From Candidatus Flexifilum breve (GTDB taxonomy: Bacteria; Chloroflexota; Anaerolineae; Aggregatilineales; Phototrophicaceae): a stretch of 64,000 bases of DNA. Numbering within the stretch: position 1 is the stretch's first letter; the number at the start of each line of letters is the position of its first letter. The position numbers were made by a program, and so were the translations under genes. Positions 1-10,232 of this stretch are shown piece after piece. Below the pieces are notes generated by a model. The model was not told the origin of the DNA. It was given only the letters and a program-made list of their open reading frames with translations, and did no database searches. Location of the stretch: positions 124,001-188,000 of the forward strand of contig JADKGC010000004.1 of the NCBI GenBank assembly GCA_016717205.1, given 5' to 3'.

Positions 1-796
1 AGGCGGAAGAAGCGGCGGGCACATTCGGGGCGCGCATCCGCGATTTGCAGGCGGATGTGGTGATCGACATGATCTGCTTCACATTGGCGAGCGCGCAGCA
101 TCTGGTCGAAGCGCTGCGTGGGCAGGTGCAGCAGTTCCTGCACTGCGGCACGATCTGGGCGCATGGTCACAGCACGGTCGTTCCCGCCGTCGAGGAACAG
201 CCGCGCCAACCCTTCGGCGAGTATGGCATCCAGAAAGCGGCCATCGAAGCGTATCTGCTCAACGAAGCGCGGCGCAATGGGTTTCCGGCGGCGGTGCTCA
301 TGCCGGGGCACATCGTCGGGCCGGGGTGGGCGCCGCTGAATCCGGCGGGGCACTTCAACCCGGAAGTCTTCGCCGTGCTGGGCGCGGCGAAGCGTTATGC
401 CTGCCCAACCTCGGTTTGGAGACGGTGCATCACGTGCACGCCGATGATGTCGCGCAGTCGTTCATGCAGGCCATGGCGAACTGGAGTACCGCGTGCGGCG
501 AGAATTTCCACGTCGTCTCCCCGGCGGCGATCAGCCTGCGTGGTTATGCCGAAGCGGTGGCGTCCTGGTTCGGTCAGCCCGCGCAGCTGACGTATCTCGG
601 GTGGGAACAGTGGCGCACGACCGTCCCCGAAGAGGAAGCCCTCGCTACCTGGGATCATATCGCGCACAGCCCGAATGCGAGCATCGCGAAAGCGCAGCGT
701 TTGATCGGCTACCGTCCGCGGTATACATCGCTGCAAGCCATCTATGAATCGGTCTTTGACCTGATCGACCGTGGCGTGATCCGCGTCGCGCGTTGA
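1..796 (+). CDS. NAD-dependent epimerase/dehydratase, 5' truncated by window edge, frameshifted
   Basis: The frame is open from base 3, so the gene begins outside the window and its N-terminal Rossmann GxxGxxG is not seen. The visible part carries the short-chain epimerase signature: a Cys-Gly-Thr stretch after HC (about 147-160) and the catalytic pair Y and K in YGIQK (about 221-235). The reading frame then breaks near 380-392: up to the residues FAVLG it is in frame 3, and the continuation EALCLPNLGLETVHHVHADD is in the next frame and runs to the stop at 794-796. One missing base in the GC-rich stretch would restore a single protein whose C-terminus (SIAKAQRLIGYRPRYTS) is typical of extended SDR sugar epimerases or NAD(P)-reductases. 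Substrate cannot be told. Either a sequencing error or a recent inactivation; I favour error because both halves are well conserved. Confidence 0.75.
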   Translation, partial: GGRSGGHIRGAHPRFAGGCGDRHDLLHIGERAASGRSAAWAGAAVPALRHDLGAWSQHGRSRRRGTAAPTLRRVWHPESGHRSVSAQRSAAQWVSGGGAHAGAHRRAGVGAAESGGALQPGSLRRAGRGEALCLPNLGLETVHHVHADDVAQSFMQAMANWSTACGENFHVVSPAAISLRGYAEAVASWFGQPAQLTYLGWEQWRTTVPEEEALATWDHIAHSPNASIAKAQRLIGYRPRYTSLQAIYESVFDLIDRGVIRVAR

Positions 797-901
797 GGTG
801 AGGCTGGCTAGCAAATCAACTTTGAGCAATCCGGACTGGCATCCGTGGACGTGCGTGGCGCGTATGCCAGTTGAACAATAACCCCGATGGAGTGAGCAGA
901 G

Positions 902-3900
902 ATGGCACACAGTCCGCGTCGGCGCTTGAAGAGGTCGTGGGCGTTCGTGTCTGTGGGAATGTCAGCGGTCTGGTTTTGGTCACAGGCAGGGCCACTGCAC
1001 GGGACAGCGACGGCGCTCGCGCTGACCGCCGCTTTGATGATTGGTTTATCCGGCTATTTGCTCGCGCGCGCGGCTGGCCTGCTCACGCAGCGCCTGCTGG
1101 TCGTGCAGCTCGCCACGGTGATCACCGCCGGGGTGGTGGTCGCCTTGCTGCTCGGGAGCATCTTTCGCTTCACCGGGTGGCCGATCACGGGCTACCTCGT
1201 GGCGCTGCACACGCTCCTGCTGCTGCTGGCACTCCTGCCCGCGCGCCGACCGATCCCCCGGGTGCAGCTGCCGCCGCCCGGTCTCAGTTTGACGCTGATC
1301 GTGTGTACGCTGGCGCTGGTGGGGTTGGCGGCGACGACCGTGCGCTTCGCTTATGCTGGAGAATTGACGGATCGCGGCTATTTTGCCTCGGTCAGTCACT
1401 GGCTGTTGACGAGCAGCGGCAGTGAAGGTCAGCTCGCGCGGATCATCGGCATGGGTGCCGAAACCCGGCTGCGCGTCGAAGGGCTGACGGTATTCGCTGC
1501 TGCCCTGGAATACGGATCGGGCGTCACGCCGTTTGACTACCAATGGCATCTCCAGTCACCGCTGCTGATTGCCATGCTGCCCGTGGTCATGTTCGCGCTG
1601 GTGTATCGCATCACGCGGCGGCAGCAGACGGCGGCGTTGGCTGTCGTGCTGCTCACGCTGCTGACTGCGCAGACCTTCGACTATACGGCGTATGAGCAGA
1701 TGGCCGGGTTCACCGGGCGGCATCCCTTGCTCGATTTGCGCACGCTGCGTGAAGTTGGGCTGGCGATTCTGCTGCCGATGAGTTTGTTTGCCTTCATCAC
1801 GGCGCTGCGCCGTCGCGCTGTGAACTGGGTGCTGCTGACAACTGCGTGCCTGTTCACCTTGATCACCATCCACTTCACGGCGGCATTGGCGTTCATGTTG
1901 GTGGCGCTGGCGGTTGGAGGCGCACAAGTGCACCGGCAGCAGCTTCGGCTGAATTGGCGCCGAGGGCTGATCGGAGTCGGGATCGGCGTGCTCGGATTGG
2001 TCGTGATTGTCGGCTTGCCCCTGCTTACCTTGCGCGCGCGAATCCCGGAACTGCTTGGGCCGGTCGCGGAGCACGCGATGTGCACGGAGCCGGTCGCTAA
2101 TGAGCTCGTGCAGTTCGTCGAACTGCCCGGCATTGGCCTGACCTATACCCTCGCCCCGCAAGCCATTTTGAGTTATCACCCCGCGCCGCTGGTGGCGCTG
2201 CTGCTCAGTTTGGTGCTGCTGGGGTGCTGGCGGCGGTTTAGCGTGCGCTACCTACTGGCTCCGCTTCTGCTGGCGGGCGTAGTGTCCTTCTCTCCGGCGT
2301 TCTTTCAGGCGCTGACGCGTCTCACTGGCCTGGATTTCTTCATCGGCCATCCCTGTTACGTAAATGACCTGTTCATCGACAACGTGGTGAGCAACCTGAG
2401 CGGTGCGCTCGTTTTCACCAGCAGTGTGCCCATCGCGTTGGCGATCAGTCTGAGCGAACTGCTGCGGCGGCGACGGGCGCTGCGGCGGGCGAGCATCTGG
2501 CTGCTGCCGCTGACAGTGACGCTGGTGTTGTTCGTCAGCGCGACCGAACCGATCCCGATTCCGTTCAGCTTGCGCGATCAAGTGCAGGCGATGGACGATG
2601 CGTTGGCCCATCTGAACACGCAGTCGGCGGAACTAAACTTGGCGAACGCGTTAAGTCAAGAGTTGGCACCGGATCGAACATGGCGCATTCTCGCACCGGA
2701 TGAAACCGGCGCGGCGATCATTCAGCGCGTTCCGAACACGCTGCTGTCCGCCGCTATCGCTGGCCCGTTTGCGGAGACGACCACGCGCTTTTTTTCGGCG
2801 GCGGCCTTGGGTCTGCGCCGCTCCTCGACGCAGGCGATATCGAACTGCTCCAGTTGGCGCAGATCGACCTTGTCGTGCTGCGGTTGTGGGATACCCGGTT
2901 GCCCCAACTTTGGCTGGACACCGAACGCTTTGAGTTTTTGCTGGCGCAAGATGGATTCAGTGTCTTCAAAGTTATCGCGCCCGTGGAACGCACGCAGCAA
3001 GACGCGTGGTTCAGCGCCCTAAACGACTTCTACGGTCAGCATTTCGCCAGTACCTGGCAGGCGGGCGGCTGGAGCGAATTCAATTTGCAGCCCGTGACCG
3101 ATCCTGAGGCGGAAGTATTGGCGCAGGTCGGCGCTGCGCTGCCCGAGAGTCTGCTGCGCGATTACGGCTTAGCGTGGTTAGCCGCCGTGCGCGGCGCGCT
3201 AACTCCTGAGGAGCATACGCGCTGGCAGACCCTGATCGCCGCGCAGCCCGCGTTGATCGGGCAATTTGCGTGGACGCAGCCGCCTGAAGAGGGCGTTCGG
3301 CTGCTGCTGGCCGCACTGGATCACCCGGCGACCGATGTGCAGTTGGTGGCCGCGCGCGAACTGCTGACCGAACGCTACATCTATCTGCTGGCGCCCGATG
3401 ACGTGCGCCATGTGCTTGACCGAATTGAGCAAGCGAGCGTCGCGTGGAACAGCCTCACCCGCGATGATTTCAGCGCGTTGACGCTCAGACGCATTGAGCT
3501 GCTCATGGCGCGCGGTCAGTGGTCGACGGTTGTGGCGTGGATCGATCACCTGCCGGCGCTGGAAATTCACGCCGATGAATACGCCATGCAAGCGCTCGCG
3601 CTGCTTGCCCAAGGCGATATAACCGCGGCGCTGGCTCACCTTGAACGGACGCTTGACCCGGATTGGCTGCGGCCGCGGCAGCGTTTGCACCCGGATCGCT
3701 GGGAAGTGAACACCGCCGCGCAGTTATACTGGCTGCTGCAAGGTAATCTGGCGGAGCGCGCGGGGCAGGTTGAGGCGGCGCGGACGGCGTATACACAGGC
3801 GCAGGCGGCAGGTGATATCTGGGCGGCGCGTGTCTGGTTGGCGCAGCTTGACGGCGATACCACCGCGCTCGCCGAACTCGATCAGGCGTGGCGCACGGCC

Positions 3901-4704
3901 TATGCCACGCCGCTGCCGGAATTCGTTTCGCTGCTCACGATTGTGGAGAGCGGGCAAGTCGCGGTCAACCACACGCAGATCAGCCGGCAGGAGGCCGCGG
4001 AACTGCTCAGCGTGAGCACCTTGTTTGGCGATCCGTATGCCCGTCAGTTCCCGCCGCACATCTGGCACTATGATCTACGTACTACGGACACCGAGGAGGT
4101 GCTCATGCAGCTCGACCTGCCTGCTGTGCCAACGGTGCGTGGAGCCCTGCTGCGTCAGACGGTAGATGTGCAAGTTGACCCGAACCTGCCCGAACTCACA
4201 CAGGCTCGGCTGTTCGTGCAGTCGCGCTACGATAACCGGGTAGTGTGGGGTGAATCGATCACGCCGTTGGTGCTGGCGCGCCCGGACGCCGCGCAAGTGC
4301 CTGCCGATGCGCAGGTGCTGGAGGCCGTCGCACTGGAGGCCCTGCACCTCACACACAGCCGCGTCCAAACTGAGGAGCGCCAGTTCAACCTCACCCTCTA
4401 CTGGGAGACAAGTCAGCCATTGGGAGTGGATTATCAGGTGTCGGCACGCGTGCTGGATGCCGCTGGTACGACGGTATGGCAGCAGGACTCGGCCCCGGTG
4501 CATGGTCAGTATCCGATGTCGCAGTGGCGGGTGGGAGTTCCGATTGCCGATCCGCATTCACTGGAATTGCCCGCGGAACTCCCACCCGGTCGTTATACTA
4601 TTGCCATTGTCGTTTACCCGCTGGATACGCTGGCGCCGCTCACCTTCCGACTGCTGAACGGCGAAGAAACTGATATGCTGGAGGTCGGCACTGTGGTGCG
4701 GTGA
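902..4704 (+). CDS. Large multi-pass membrane protein with soluble C-terminus, split by a T7 frameshift
   Basis: Two overlapping open frames (902-3022 and 2854-4704) read as one protein of about 1,267 residues. ATG 902 follows a GGAG about 10 bases upstream. The first 560 or so residues hold around a dozen hydrophobic helices, the arrangement of GT-C-like or O-antigen-ligase-like integral membrane proteins, but no catalytic motif is evident. After the frame break come a soluble helical part with TPR-like repeats (around AALAHLERTLDPDW) and a C-terminal beta-sandwich with the pattern LTLYWETSQPL, QYPMSQWRVG and LPPGRYTIAIVVYP. That last domain is common at the end of Chloroflexota membrane glycosyltransferases. 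The break lies at a run of seven T (2789-2795); an eighth T would give RFFFGGGLGSAPLLD in one frame. It converges on the flippase gene. Role in surface glycan assembly is an inference from neighbours. Confidence 0.65.
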
Positions 4705-4712
4705 GCCGCAGC

Positions 4713-6197
4713 CTAGACAGGCAGATTGGTCGAATCTGTCGGGGAGCGGCGCGCAAGGATGCGGCGAGACCCGGCGCTAATCTGTGTCCACAGGCTTCGC
4801 AGCGTAGTGAGCGGCACAATGTTCAGGGCAACCAACAGCACGCTGACGCCCGCGACCCACCCGAGCACCTGAAAAGCCAGTCGTAGACCGATGAGCATCA
4901 CCACGGCGGGCACGAGCGTGGCGATCAGCAGGCGGATGAGCAAGCCGACCTGCGGAAACGCGCCCAACCATTGGCGCGTGACGATAATTTTGGCGGCGAG
5001 AAGCAACACTTCGACAAAGACGTAAACGATGGCGATTCCGACCGCACCGAGGCGATCACCGAGCAAACTTCCGCCAACCACAACGACGGCGATGCCAATA
5101 CCATCCAGCAGCGCTTCGACCGACGGCCGATTGAACGCGAACAACAGAATTCGGTAGAGGTAGTTCAGCGTGGCGGCGAACAGCCCGACCGCGAGTAGAC
5201 GCAGGATATTGATCGCTTGTTCATAACGCCCGCCGACCCACAGGGTGAGCAGCGGATCGGCAAACAGGAAGACGCCCACCGCCATCGGGACGCCGATTAA
5301 CAACATCAGGCGCACCATCGTCGCGTACAGGCGGCGAAACTGTTCGGTATCACCAGCACTCGTGCGTGCCAGCGAGGGGAACAGCGCGTTAGTCATCGCC
5401 ATCGGTATCACCAGCAGCACGCTGACAATACCAATCGCAATCGCGTACAGCCCCAGCTGTTCGGGACTCGTCACCGACTGTGCGACGACGGTCGTGATCT
5501 GCATGTACGTGACCGACACGACGACCGCGACGCCAATCGCCATCCCATCCCAAATCAACTGCCGGAAAAGATTGGTGTCCCAACCGCTCGCTTCTTGATC
5601 AGTGCGCAGTCGTGAGCGAACCCACAACCAGGCGAGAAACGAGCGGAACAGATTGGCCAAAAACGCCGCTAGCAGGAGTGACTCAGCGCTGTTCCACACC
5701 AGCGCGGCCAGATTGATGAAGACGATGTACAGGAAGCGGTCGAGGATGAGGATGAGCGCCCCAATATCCACGCGCCCCTGACCAAAAAACACCCATGTGA
5801 TCGGTTCCGCGCCAAACTGCGTCACCGCCACCAGCCCCGCAAGCATGAGCAGGCGCGTTTCTTCGTGCCACGGCGGGAAGACTTCCGCGACAGTGTAGAG
5901 CAGCGCGAGCGTCAGCGTTGACAACAGGACGCGCAAAGCTATCGAATGCCGGTAGACTTTGCGACTACGCTGAGGGGCGATGGCGATATCTTTGATGGCT
6001 ACATAGCGGATGCCGAGTTCAGCCAGCAGCCCAAACAGCACGGTCGAGGAGGACGCGAAACCGAAGCGCCCCAACTCGTTGATGGCGAAGAGGCTGCCAA
6101 TGCGCACGAACGCGATGAGCCCCACGCCCGCCGCGAACGCCTGCGCTATGATCAGCAGTACGATGTTTCGAAGGTCTTGTTTGCCGGTCAAACTCAT
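4713..6197 (-). CDS. Wzx-type flippase (MOP superfamily polysaccharide transporter)
   Basis: A 494-residue protein that is almost wholly hydrophobic, with about 12-14 predicted transmembrane helices, in the size range of Wzx/PST-family O-unit flippases, which move lipid-linked oligosaccharides across the cytoplasmic membrane. I start it at ATG 6197 (MSLTGKQDLRNIV) rather than the longer open frame because this ATG overlaps the stop of the upstream glycosyltransferase by 4 bp (ATGA), the same coupling seen elsewhere in the operon. The N-terminal helix (QAFAAGVGLIAFVRIGSL) and the repeated amphipathic TM pairs are typical. It is the last gene of the minus-strand operon beginning at 12076 and would export the glycan built on the bacillosamine-type sugar. 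Family assignment is by overall pattern; no single diagnostic residue was used. Confidence 0.8.
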   Translation of the reverse strand: MSLTGKQDLRNIVLLIIAQAFAAGVGLIAFVRIGSLFAINELGRFGFASSSTVLFGLLAELGIRYVAIKDIAIAPQRSRKVYRHSIALRVLLSTLTLALLYTVAEVFPPWHEETRLLMLAGLVAVTQFGAEPITWVFFGQGRVDIGALILILDRFLYIVFINLAALVWNSAESLLLAAFLANLFRSFLAWLWVRSRLRTDQEASGWDTNLFRQLIWDGMAIGVAVVVSVTYMQITTVVAQSVTSPEQLGLYAIAIGIVSVLLVIPMAMTNALFPSLARTSAGDTEQFRRLYATMVRLMLLIGVPMAVGVFLFADPLLTLWVGGRYEQAINILRLLAVGLFAATLNYLYRILLFAFNRPSVEALLDGIGIAVVVVGGSLLGDRLGAVGIAIVYVFVEVLLLAAKIIVTRQWLGAFPQVGLLIRLLIATLVPAVVMLIGLRLAFQVLGWVAGVSVLLVALNIVPLTTLRSLWTQISAGSRRILARRSPTDSTNLPV

Positions 6198-7741
6198 GTG
6201 GGTGGTTGCCGTCCCCGAATTCGCGCGAAAAAGATGTCCCATTGACGTAAAGCAGCGGTTCCTCGGAGAAGATGGCGAATATAACCATAGATGTAGAGCG
6301 GACGCAACCACAGCCAGCGCGCACTGCGCTTGATTCCGTCGACGATGGTGTCGACAATCAGGCGCGGCAGACCCAGGATGAAGCGCCGCGGGCCGGCTAT
6401 ACTCAGAGACCTCCAGCGTGCGCGGAGGTTCTCCCGATATCCGGAGGTGATATCCCAGAACAGGCGCGCGGCGAGGTAGCTGAAGACGAAGAGGGCGATA
6501 AAACCGCGGCTGAAGCCCGCGAAGGCTGAATACCCGCGCCGCCGGTCGAGGTAGGTGCGGTAGACCTCATCCAGCCGGTCGACGGTGCACGCCAGCGTGA
6601 ATTTCTCCAGCATCCACTGCCGTCCTGCCACGCCATAGGCGCGGGCTTGCGCGCGATCCGCTAACAGGGTGATGATCCCGTCGGCAAGCGAGTCGGGATC
6701 TGCGGGTTCGACCAGGACGCCCGTCTTACCGTCCACGACTGCGTCGACCATGCCCCCGGTGCGCGTGGCGACTGTCGGACTCTCCATCAACAAGGACTCG
6801 ATGGTTCCGCCGAGATTTTCGCTCAGTGAGGCTTGCACGGAAACATCAAGCGTCTTCAAGATGTTGTTCACGTCCGTTCGAAAGCCCGTCAGCTTGATCT
6901 GTTCCTCGAGTCCGAGGTCGCGAATCTGCTGACGAACGCGTTCAATTTGCTGCTGCCCGGGTTCGCCCCAACCGGAACCGACGAGCACAAACCGCGCGTC
7001 GGGGAAGGCTTCGAGGATGCGCGGTGCCGCTGCCACCAGATCTTCCTGCCGCTTGTTGGCGCGGTTGTGCAGCTTCGGCGGCGTCCAGCGACTGGCGAAC
7101 AGCACCGGATAGAAGTAGGCGACCATGCCCACCAGCGGCGTGTCGTCCGACCAGCCGTACTCCTGCCGGATCAGCGACGGCGTCACGCTCGCCGAATCAA
7201 ATTTGCTCTCATCTGGACCATAGTACACGAGATGCAGGCGACTGGTGGGCACACCCGCCTGCTCATACAGCGTTTGCGTGTACTGGCAGGAGGGGAGGAG
7301 GGCCGTCTGCATCCACCATGTCGAAACATCGATCCATTGAGGGGTATGCGCTTCCAGATGATACGGCCCGGCAATCATCGCCAGCCGAATGGGCACGTCG
7401 GCCAGCCACGCGGCCAAGCGGGACAGCACCATCGAATCGAACAGATGCGATTGCACGATGTCGTAGCGTTCGCGCCGGAACAACTCGGCGAGCTTCAAGA
7501 CACGGGTGAGGGCGCTGATGCCCATCCCTGCGACTGGAAATGAAAAATCAAACTGATGATAGGGGATATGCTCCGCTTCGAGTTTACGAAGCAGCGCGCC
7601 ATCCCCCGTCGCGACAATGGCGGAAACCTCATATTGGTGGCGCTGCCGAAGTTCACGGAGTTGTTCGAGCATCCATGTGGCGCCCTCTGTGGTCGCAGCG
7701 ACATGGCAAACTTTGATCGGCGTGGTTCTTCCTTTAGCCAT
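6194..7741 (-). CDS. GT4-family glycosyltransferase
   Basis: Codes for 515 residues with the GT-B fold of family 4. The N-terminal domain opens with VCHVAATTEGATWMLEQLRE; the C-terminal domain has the donor-binding stretch SLSENLGGTIESLLMESPTV followed by GGMVDAVVDGKTGVLVEP, which is the retaining EX7E region. The last 110 or so residues (after LDEVYRTYLDRRRG) are extra, basic, and contain one hydrophobic stretch (FIALFVFSYLAARLFW), so the enzyme may be membrane-associated. ATG 7741 has GGAG seven bases upstream. It follows the aminotransferase gene by 17 bp and overlaps the flippase by 4 bp. By position it probably adds the second sugar to the lipid-linked first sugar made by the PglC-like transferase; sugar identity is unknown. 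Confidence 0.85.
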   Translation of the reverse strand: MAKGRTTPIKVCHVAATTEGATWMLEQLRELRQRHQYEVSAIVATGDGALLRKLEAEHIPYHQFDFSFPVAGMGISALTRVLKLAELFRRERYDIVQSHLFDSMVLSRLAAWLADVPIRLAMIAGPYHLEAHTPQWIDVSTWWMQTALLPSCQYTQTLYEQAGVPTSRLHLVYYGPDESKFDSASVTPSLIRQEYGWSDDTPLVGMVAYFYPVLFASRWTPPKLHNRANKRQEDLVAAAPRILEAFPDARFVLVGSGWGEPGQQQIERVRQQIRDLGLEEQIKLTGFRTDVNNILKTLDVSVQASLSENLGGTIESLLMESPTVATRTGGMVDAVVDGKTGVLVEPADPDSLADGIITLLADRAQARAYGVAGRQWMLEKFTLACTVDRLDEVYRTYLDRRRGYSAFAGFSRGFIALFVFSYLAARLFWDITSGYRENLRARWRSLSIAGPRRFILGLPRLIVDTIVDGIKRSARWLWLRPLYIYGYIRHLLRGTAALRQWDIFFARIRGRQPPT

Positions 7742-7758
7742 GAGTCTCCAGAGCCGGG

Positions 7759-8885
7759 CTAAACCGCGGCATTCTGCGCCAGCTTGATGCTCTCACGTAA
7801 CTGCTCACAAACAATCTCGACCTGATCCTCGGTCATCACGCTGGAGAACGGCAGGGCAAGGAAACTTTCACCGGCGGCTTCTGTATGCGGCAGATCTCCC
7901 AATTTCCAGCCATACTTTTCCCGGTAAAAAGGCTGCAAGTGAATGGGCGTGAAGTAAGGGCGCGACGGAATGTCGTGGTTGTGCAAGTGCTGCATCAGTT
8001 GGTTGCGGCTCACCCCGGCCTGACAGCGCACAACATACACAAACCAGCTCATCCGCGTTGTGTTCGGGTCAATATAGGGCGGTTCCAAACCATCAATAGC
8101 CGCGATCCGCTCGTTGTACCACTGGGCGACCTGCGCGCGTTTGGCGAGGAGTGCGGCGAGGCGTTGGGTTTGTACCAGCCCGAGCGCCGCACTCATTTCG
8201 TTCAGACGATAGTTGTAGCCCAGACGCGTATGGTTCAGCCACGCATCAAAGACATCGCGCCCCTGATTGCGCAAACTGCGGAAAATCTGGGCAGGTCCTC
8301 GTTGTTCGTGATGATCATCCCACCTTCACCCGTCGTCATCTGCTTGTTGGGGTAAAAGGCGAACACAGCCGCATCGCCAAACGTCCCCGCACGCTGACCC
8401 TTGTACTCCGCGCCAATCGCTTCGCAGGCGTCTTCGATGATGTACAGCTTGTGCCGTCGGGCGATCTCCATGATGGGATCCATATCGGCGGGCTGCCCAA
8501 AGGCGTGGACGGGCATAATGGCGCGGGTGCGCGGCGTGATAGCTGCTTCAATGAGCTGCGGATCCAGATTACCCGTCTGAGGGTTGATGTCGACGAAGAC
8601 CGGGCGTGCGCGCTCATACACAACGGCATTGGCCGACGCGATGAAGCTGAACGACGGGGTGATAACTTCGTCGCCCTCGCCGATCTCGGCCGCGATTACG
8701 GCCAAATGCAGCCCACTCGTCCCCGAATTCACGCCAATGGCATGACGGACGCCGCAGTACGCGGCTATCGCTTCTTCAAACTGGACGATTTTCGGGCCAA
8801 TGCTGAGATAGTTGCTGTGCAGCACTTCATTGACGGCCGCAATTTCTGCGGCCGTCAAGTCCGGCGAAGACATGGGAATTTTCAT
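7759..8885 (-). CDS. DegT/DnrJ/EryC1 sugar aminotransferase (PglE-like), frameshifted
   Basis: Two frames, 8235-8885 and 7759-8274, together make one PLP-dependent sugar aminotransferase of about 375 residues, the normal family length. The N-terminal part has SGTSGLHLAV and the PLP-binding region FYPNKQMTTGEGG with the Schiff-base lysine; the second part continues RNQGRDVFDAWLNHTRLGYN and LNEMSAALGLVQ, the conserved substrate-binding region. The frame breaks at a run of four A on the plus strand (8282-8285); one more A would give DLPRFFRSLRNQG without interruption. The enzyme would transfer an amino group to the 4-keto sugar made by the dehydratase in this operon, the PglE step. It sits 22 bp after the acetyltransferase gene. 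A sequencing error is more likely than true loss because every active-site motif is kept. Confidence 0.8.
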
Positions 8886-8907
8886 TGTAAATCCTACTTC
8901 ACTAGCG

Positions 8908-9564
8908 TTAACGAGATATAGTTGCAGGCGCGGGTGGCCATGCTTGATTGGTACTGATGGTCCGCCCTGGAACGCCGACGACGGTCACATGGTCGGGAAT
9001 ATCTTTCGTGATCACCGAGCCCGCGCCGATCACCACACCGCTGCCGATGGTCACATAGGGGGTGATTACCGAGCCAACGCCGATCAAGGTTCCGGCGCCT
9101 ACCTTGACGCCGCCCGCCAGATGTGTGCCGGGCGCGACATGGACATAATCACCGATTGAGCAGTCATGGTCAACTGTCGCGCCGGTGTTGATGATGACAT
9201 GATCGCCGATGGTCGTATCCGGATTGACGACGCCCTGGGCTGCGATCAACACGCCTGCGCCCACTGTCACCGATTCGGCGATGACGGCGCGTGGATGGAC
9301 GGCCGACGCCCACAGGACGCCGCTGGCTGTCAAGCGCTGTGCCAGCATATACCGCGTCTGGTTGGCGCCAATGCCGATGATGAAGGCGGCATCTGGATAC
9401 GCGCTAGCAGTCTGAAGTGCGCCCAGAACCGGATAACCGAGTAGGTTGACGCCGATTTTCGCCGGGTCGTCGTCCAGATACCCGAGGACGGGGCTGCCAA
9501 CCAGCCGAAAAATGTCGGCGGCGACTTTGGCGTGTCCGCCTGCGCCAATGATGATCACGCTCAT
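8908..9564 (-). CDS. Sugar O/N-acetyltransferase, NeuD/PglD family
   Basis: The 218-residue protein has the two-domain layout of the PglD/NeuD family: an N-terminal Rossmann-like domain (SVIIIGAGGHAKVAADIF, then YLDDDPAK) that binds the nucleotide sugar, and a left-handed beta-helix of hexapeptide repeats from about residue 90. The pattern NTGATVDHDCSIGDYVHVAP contains the catalytic histidine, and the C-terminal coil ends VVGVPGR. PglD acetylates the 4-amino group of the UDP-sugar to give UDP-N,N'-diacetylbacillosamine. Its ATG overlaps the stop of the phosphoglycosyl transferase gene by 4 bp. NeuD-type O-acetylation of sialic acid is the alternative, but no sialic acid synthase is present here, and the aminotransferase and dehydratase neighbours favour the PglD role. 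Confidence 0.85.
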   Translation of the reverse strand: MSVIIIGAGGHAKVAADIFRLVGSPVLGYLDDDPAKIGVNLLGYPVLGALQTASAYPDAAFIIGIGANQTRYMLAQRLTASGVLWASAVHPRAVIAESVTVGAGVLIAAQGVVNPDTTIGDHVIINTGATVDHDCSIGDYVHVAPGTHLAGGVKVGAGTLIGVGSVITPYVTIGSGVVIGAGSVITKDIPDHVTVVGVPGRTISTNQAWPPAPATISR

Positions 9565-10232
9565 CGCTGGTCTCCGTTTGAGGTGGTTTGCGAGCCGGTG
9601 AATTCCGTTGTCAGCGGTTCGGCGCGCCGCGTGACCAATGACATGAGCGCCATCAGAGCTGTGCGCCCAAGGATGTCCAGGTCGATTAACGGCGACCTAT
9701 GGTCAACATACCACACATCAAGTTCAAACTTTTCGTCCCAACTTAACGCGTTCGCGCCATGAATCTGCGCCCACCCGGTGATGCCGGGTTGTACTTCATG
9801 CCGCCGCGCTTGGCGCGCAGTATAACGTTCCAGATACTGCGGGAGCAGCGGTCGCGGCCCGACAAGACTCATCTCGCCCCGCAGAACATTGATGAGCTGC
9901 GGCACTTCGTCGAAATGACTGCGGCGTAGACGGTTGCCGAGCCGCGTGATGCGTTCCGCATCGCTCAACTGGCGACCATTGGGAGTGGTGGGAGGAAGCA
10001 TGGTGCGGAATTTGTACACGGTGAAGATCGCGCCGCCGCGCCCAATACGCGGTTGCAGAAATAGGATTGGTCGTCCCATATTCCAGCCAATGGCGAGCGC
10101 GCAGATGAGCATCACCGGCGAAAAGAGGATCAACAACCCACTGGCCAGCGCCACATCGAACAGCCGTTTGACCCGGTCACCAGACACGGAGATGCGCGCT
10201 GTGGGTTGGCCTGTCAGGTGTCCTGATTTCAC
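9561..10232 (-). CDS. Phosphoglycosyl transferase, monotopic PglC/bacterial sugar transferase family
   Basis: 223 residues with the small monotopic form of the bacterial sugar transferase family. A reentrant N-terminal hydrophobic helix (FDVALASGLLILFSPVMLI) follows the KR motif; then come QPRIGRGGAIFTVYKFRTM, the catalytic Asp-Glu pair in SHFDEVPQLINVLRGEM, and the family signature SLVGPRPLL followed by GITGWAQIHG. These enzymes transfer a sugar phosphate from a UDP-sugar to undecaprenyl phosphate at the cytoplasmic face, the first membrane step of glycan assembly. The length matches PglC rather than the longer WbaP/WcaJ proteins. It overlaps both neighbours by 4 bp, so translation is probably coupled with the dehydratase and acetyltransferase that make its likely substrate. 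Confidence 0.88.
   Translation of the reverse strand: MKSGHLTGQPTARISVSGDRVKRLFDVALASGLLILFSPVMLICALAIGWNMGRPILFLQPRIGRGGAIFTVYKFRTMLPPTTPNGRQLSDAERITRLGNRLRRSHFDEVPQLINVLRGEMSLVGPRPLLPQYLERYTARQARRHEVQPGITGWAQIHGANALSWDEKFELDVWYVDHRSPLIDLDILGRTALMALMSLVTRRAEPLTTEFTGSQTTSNGDQR

Noticed and set aside
2789..2795. T7 run as a programmed frameshift site
   Set aside because: Four other single-base breaks in unrelated genes in this window make a common sequencing cause more likely than a programmed shift here.
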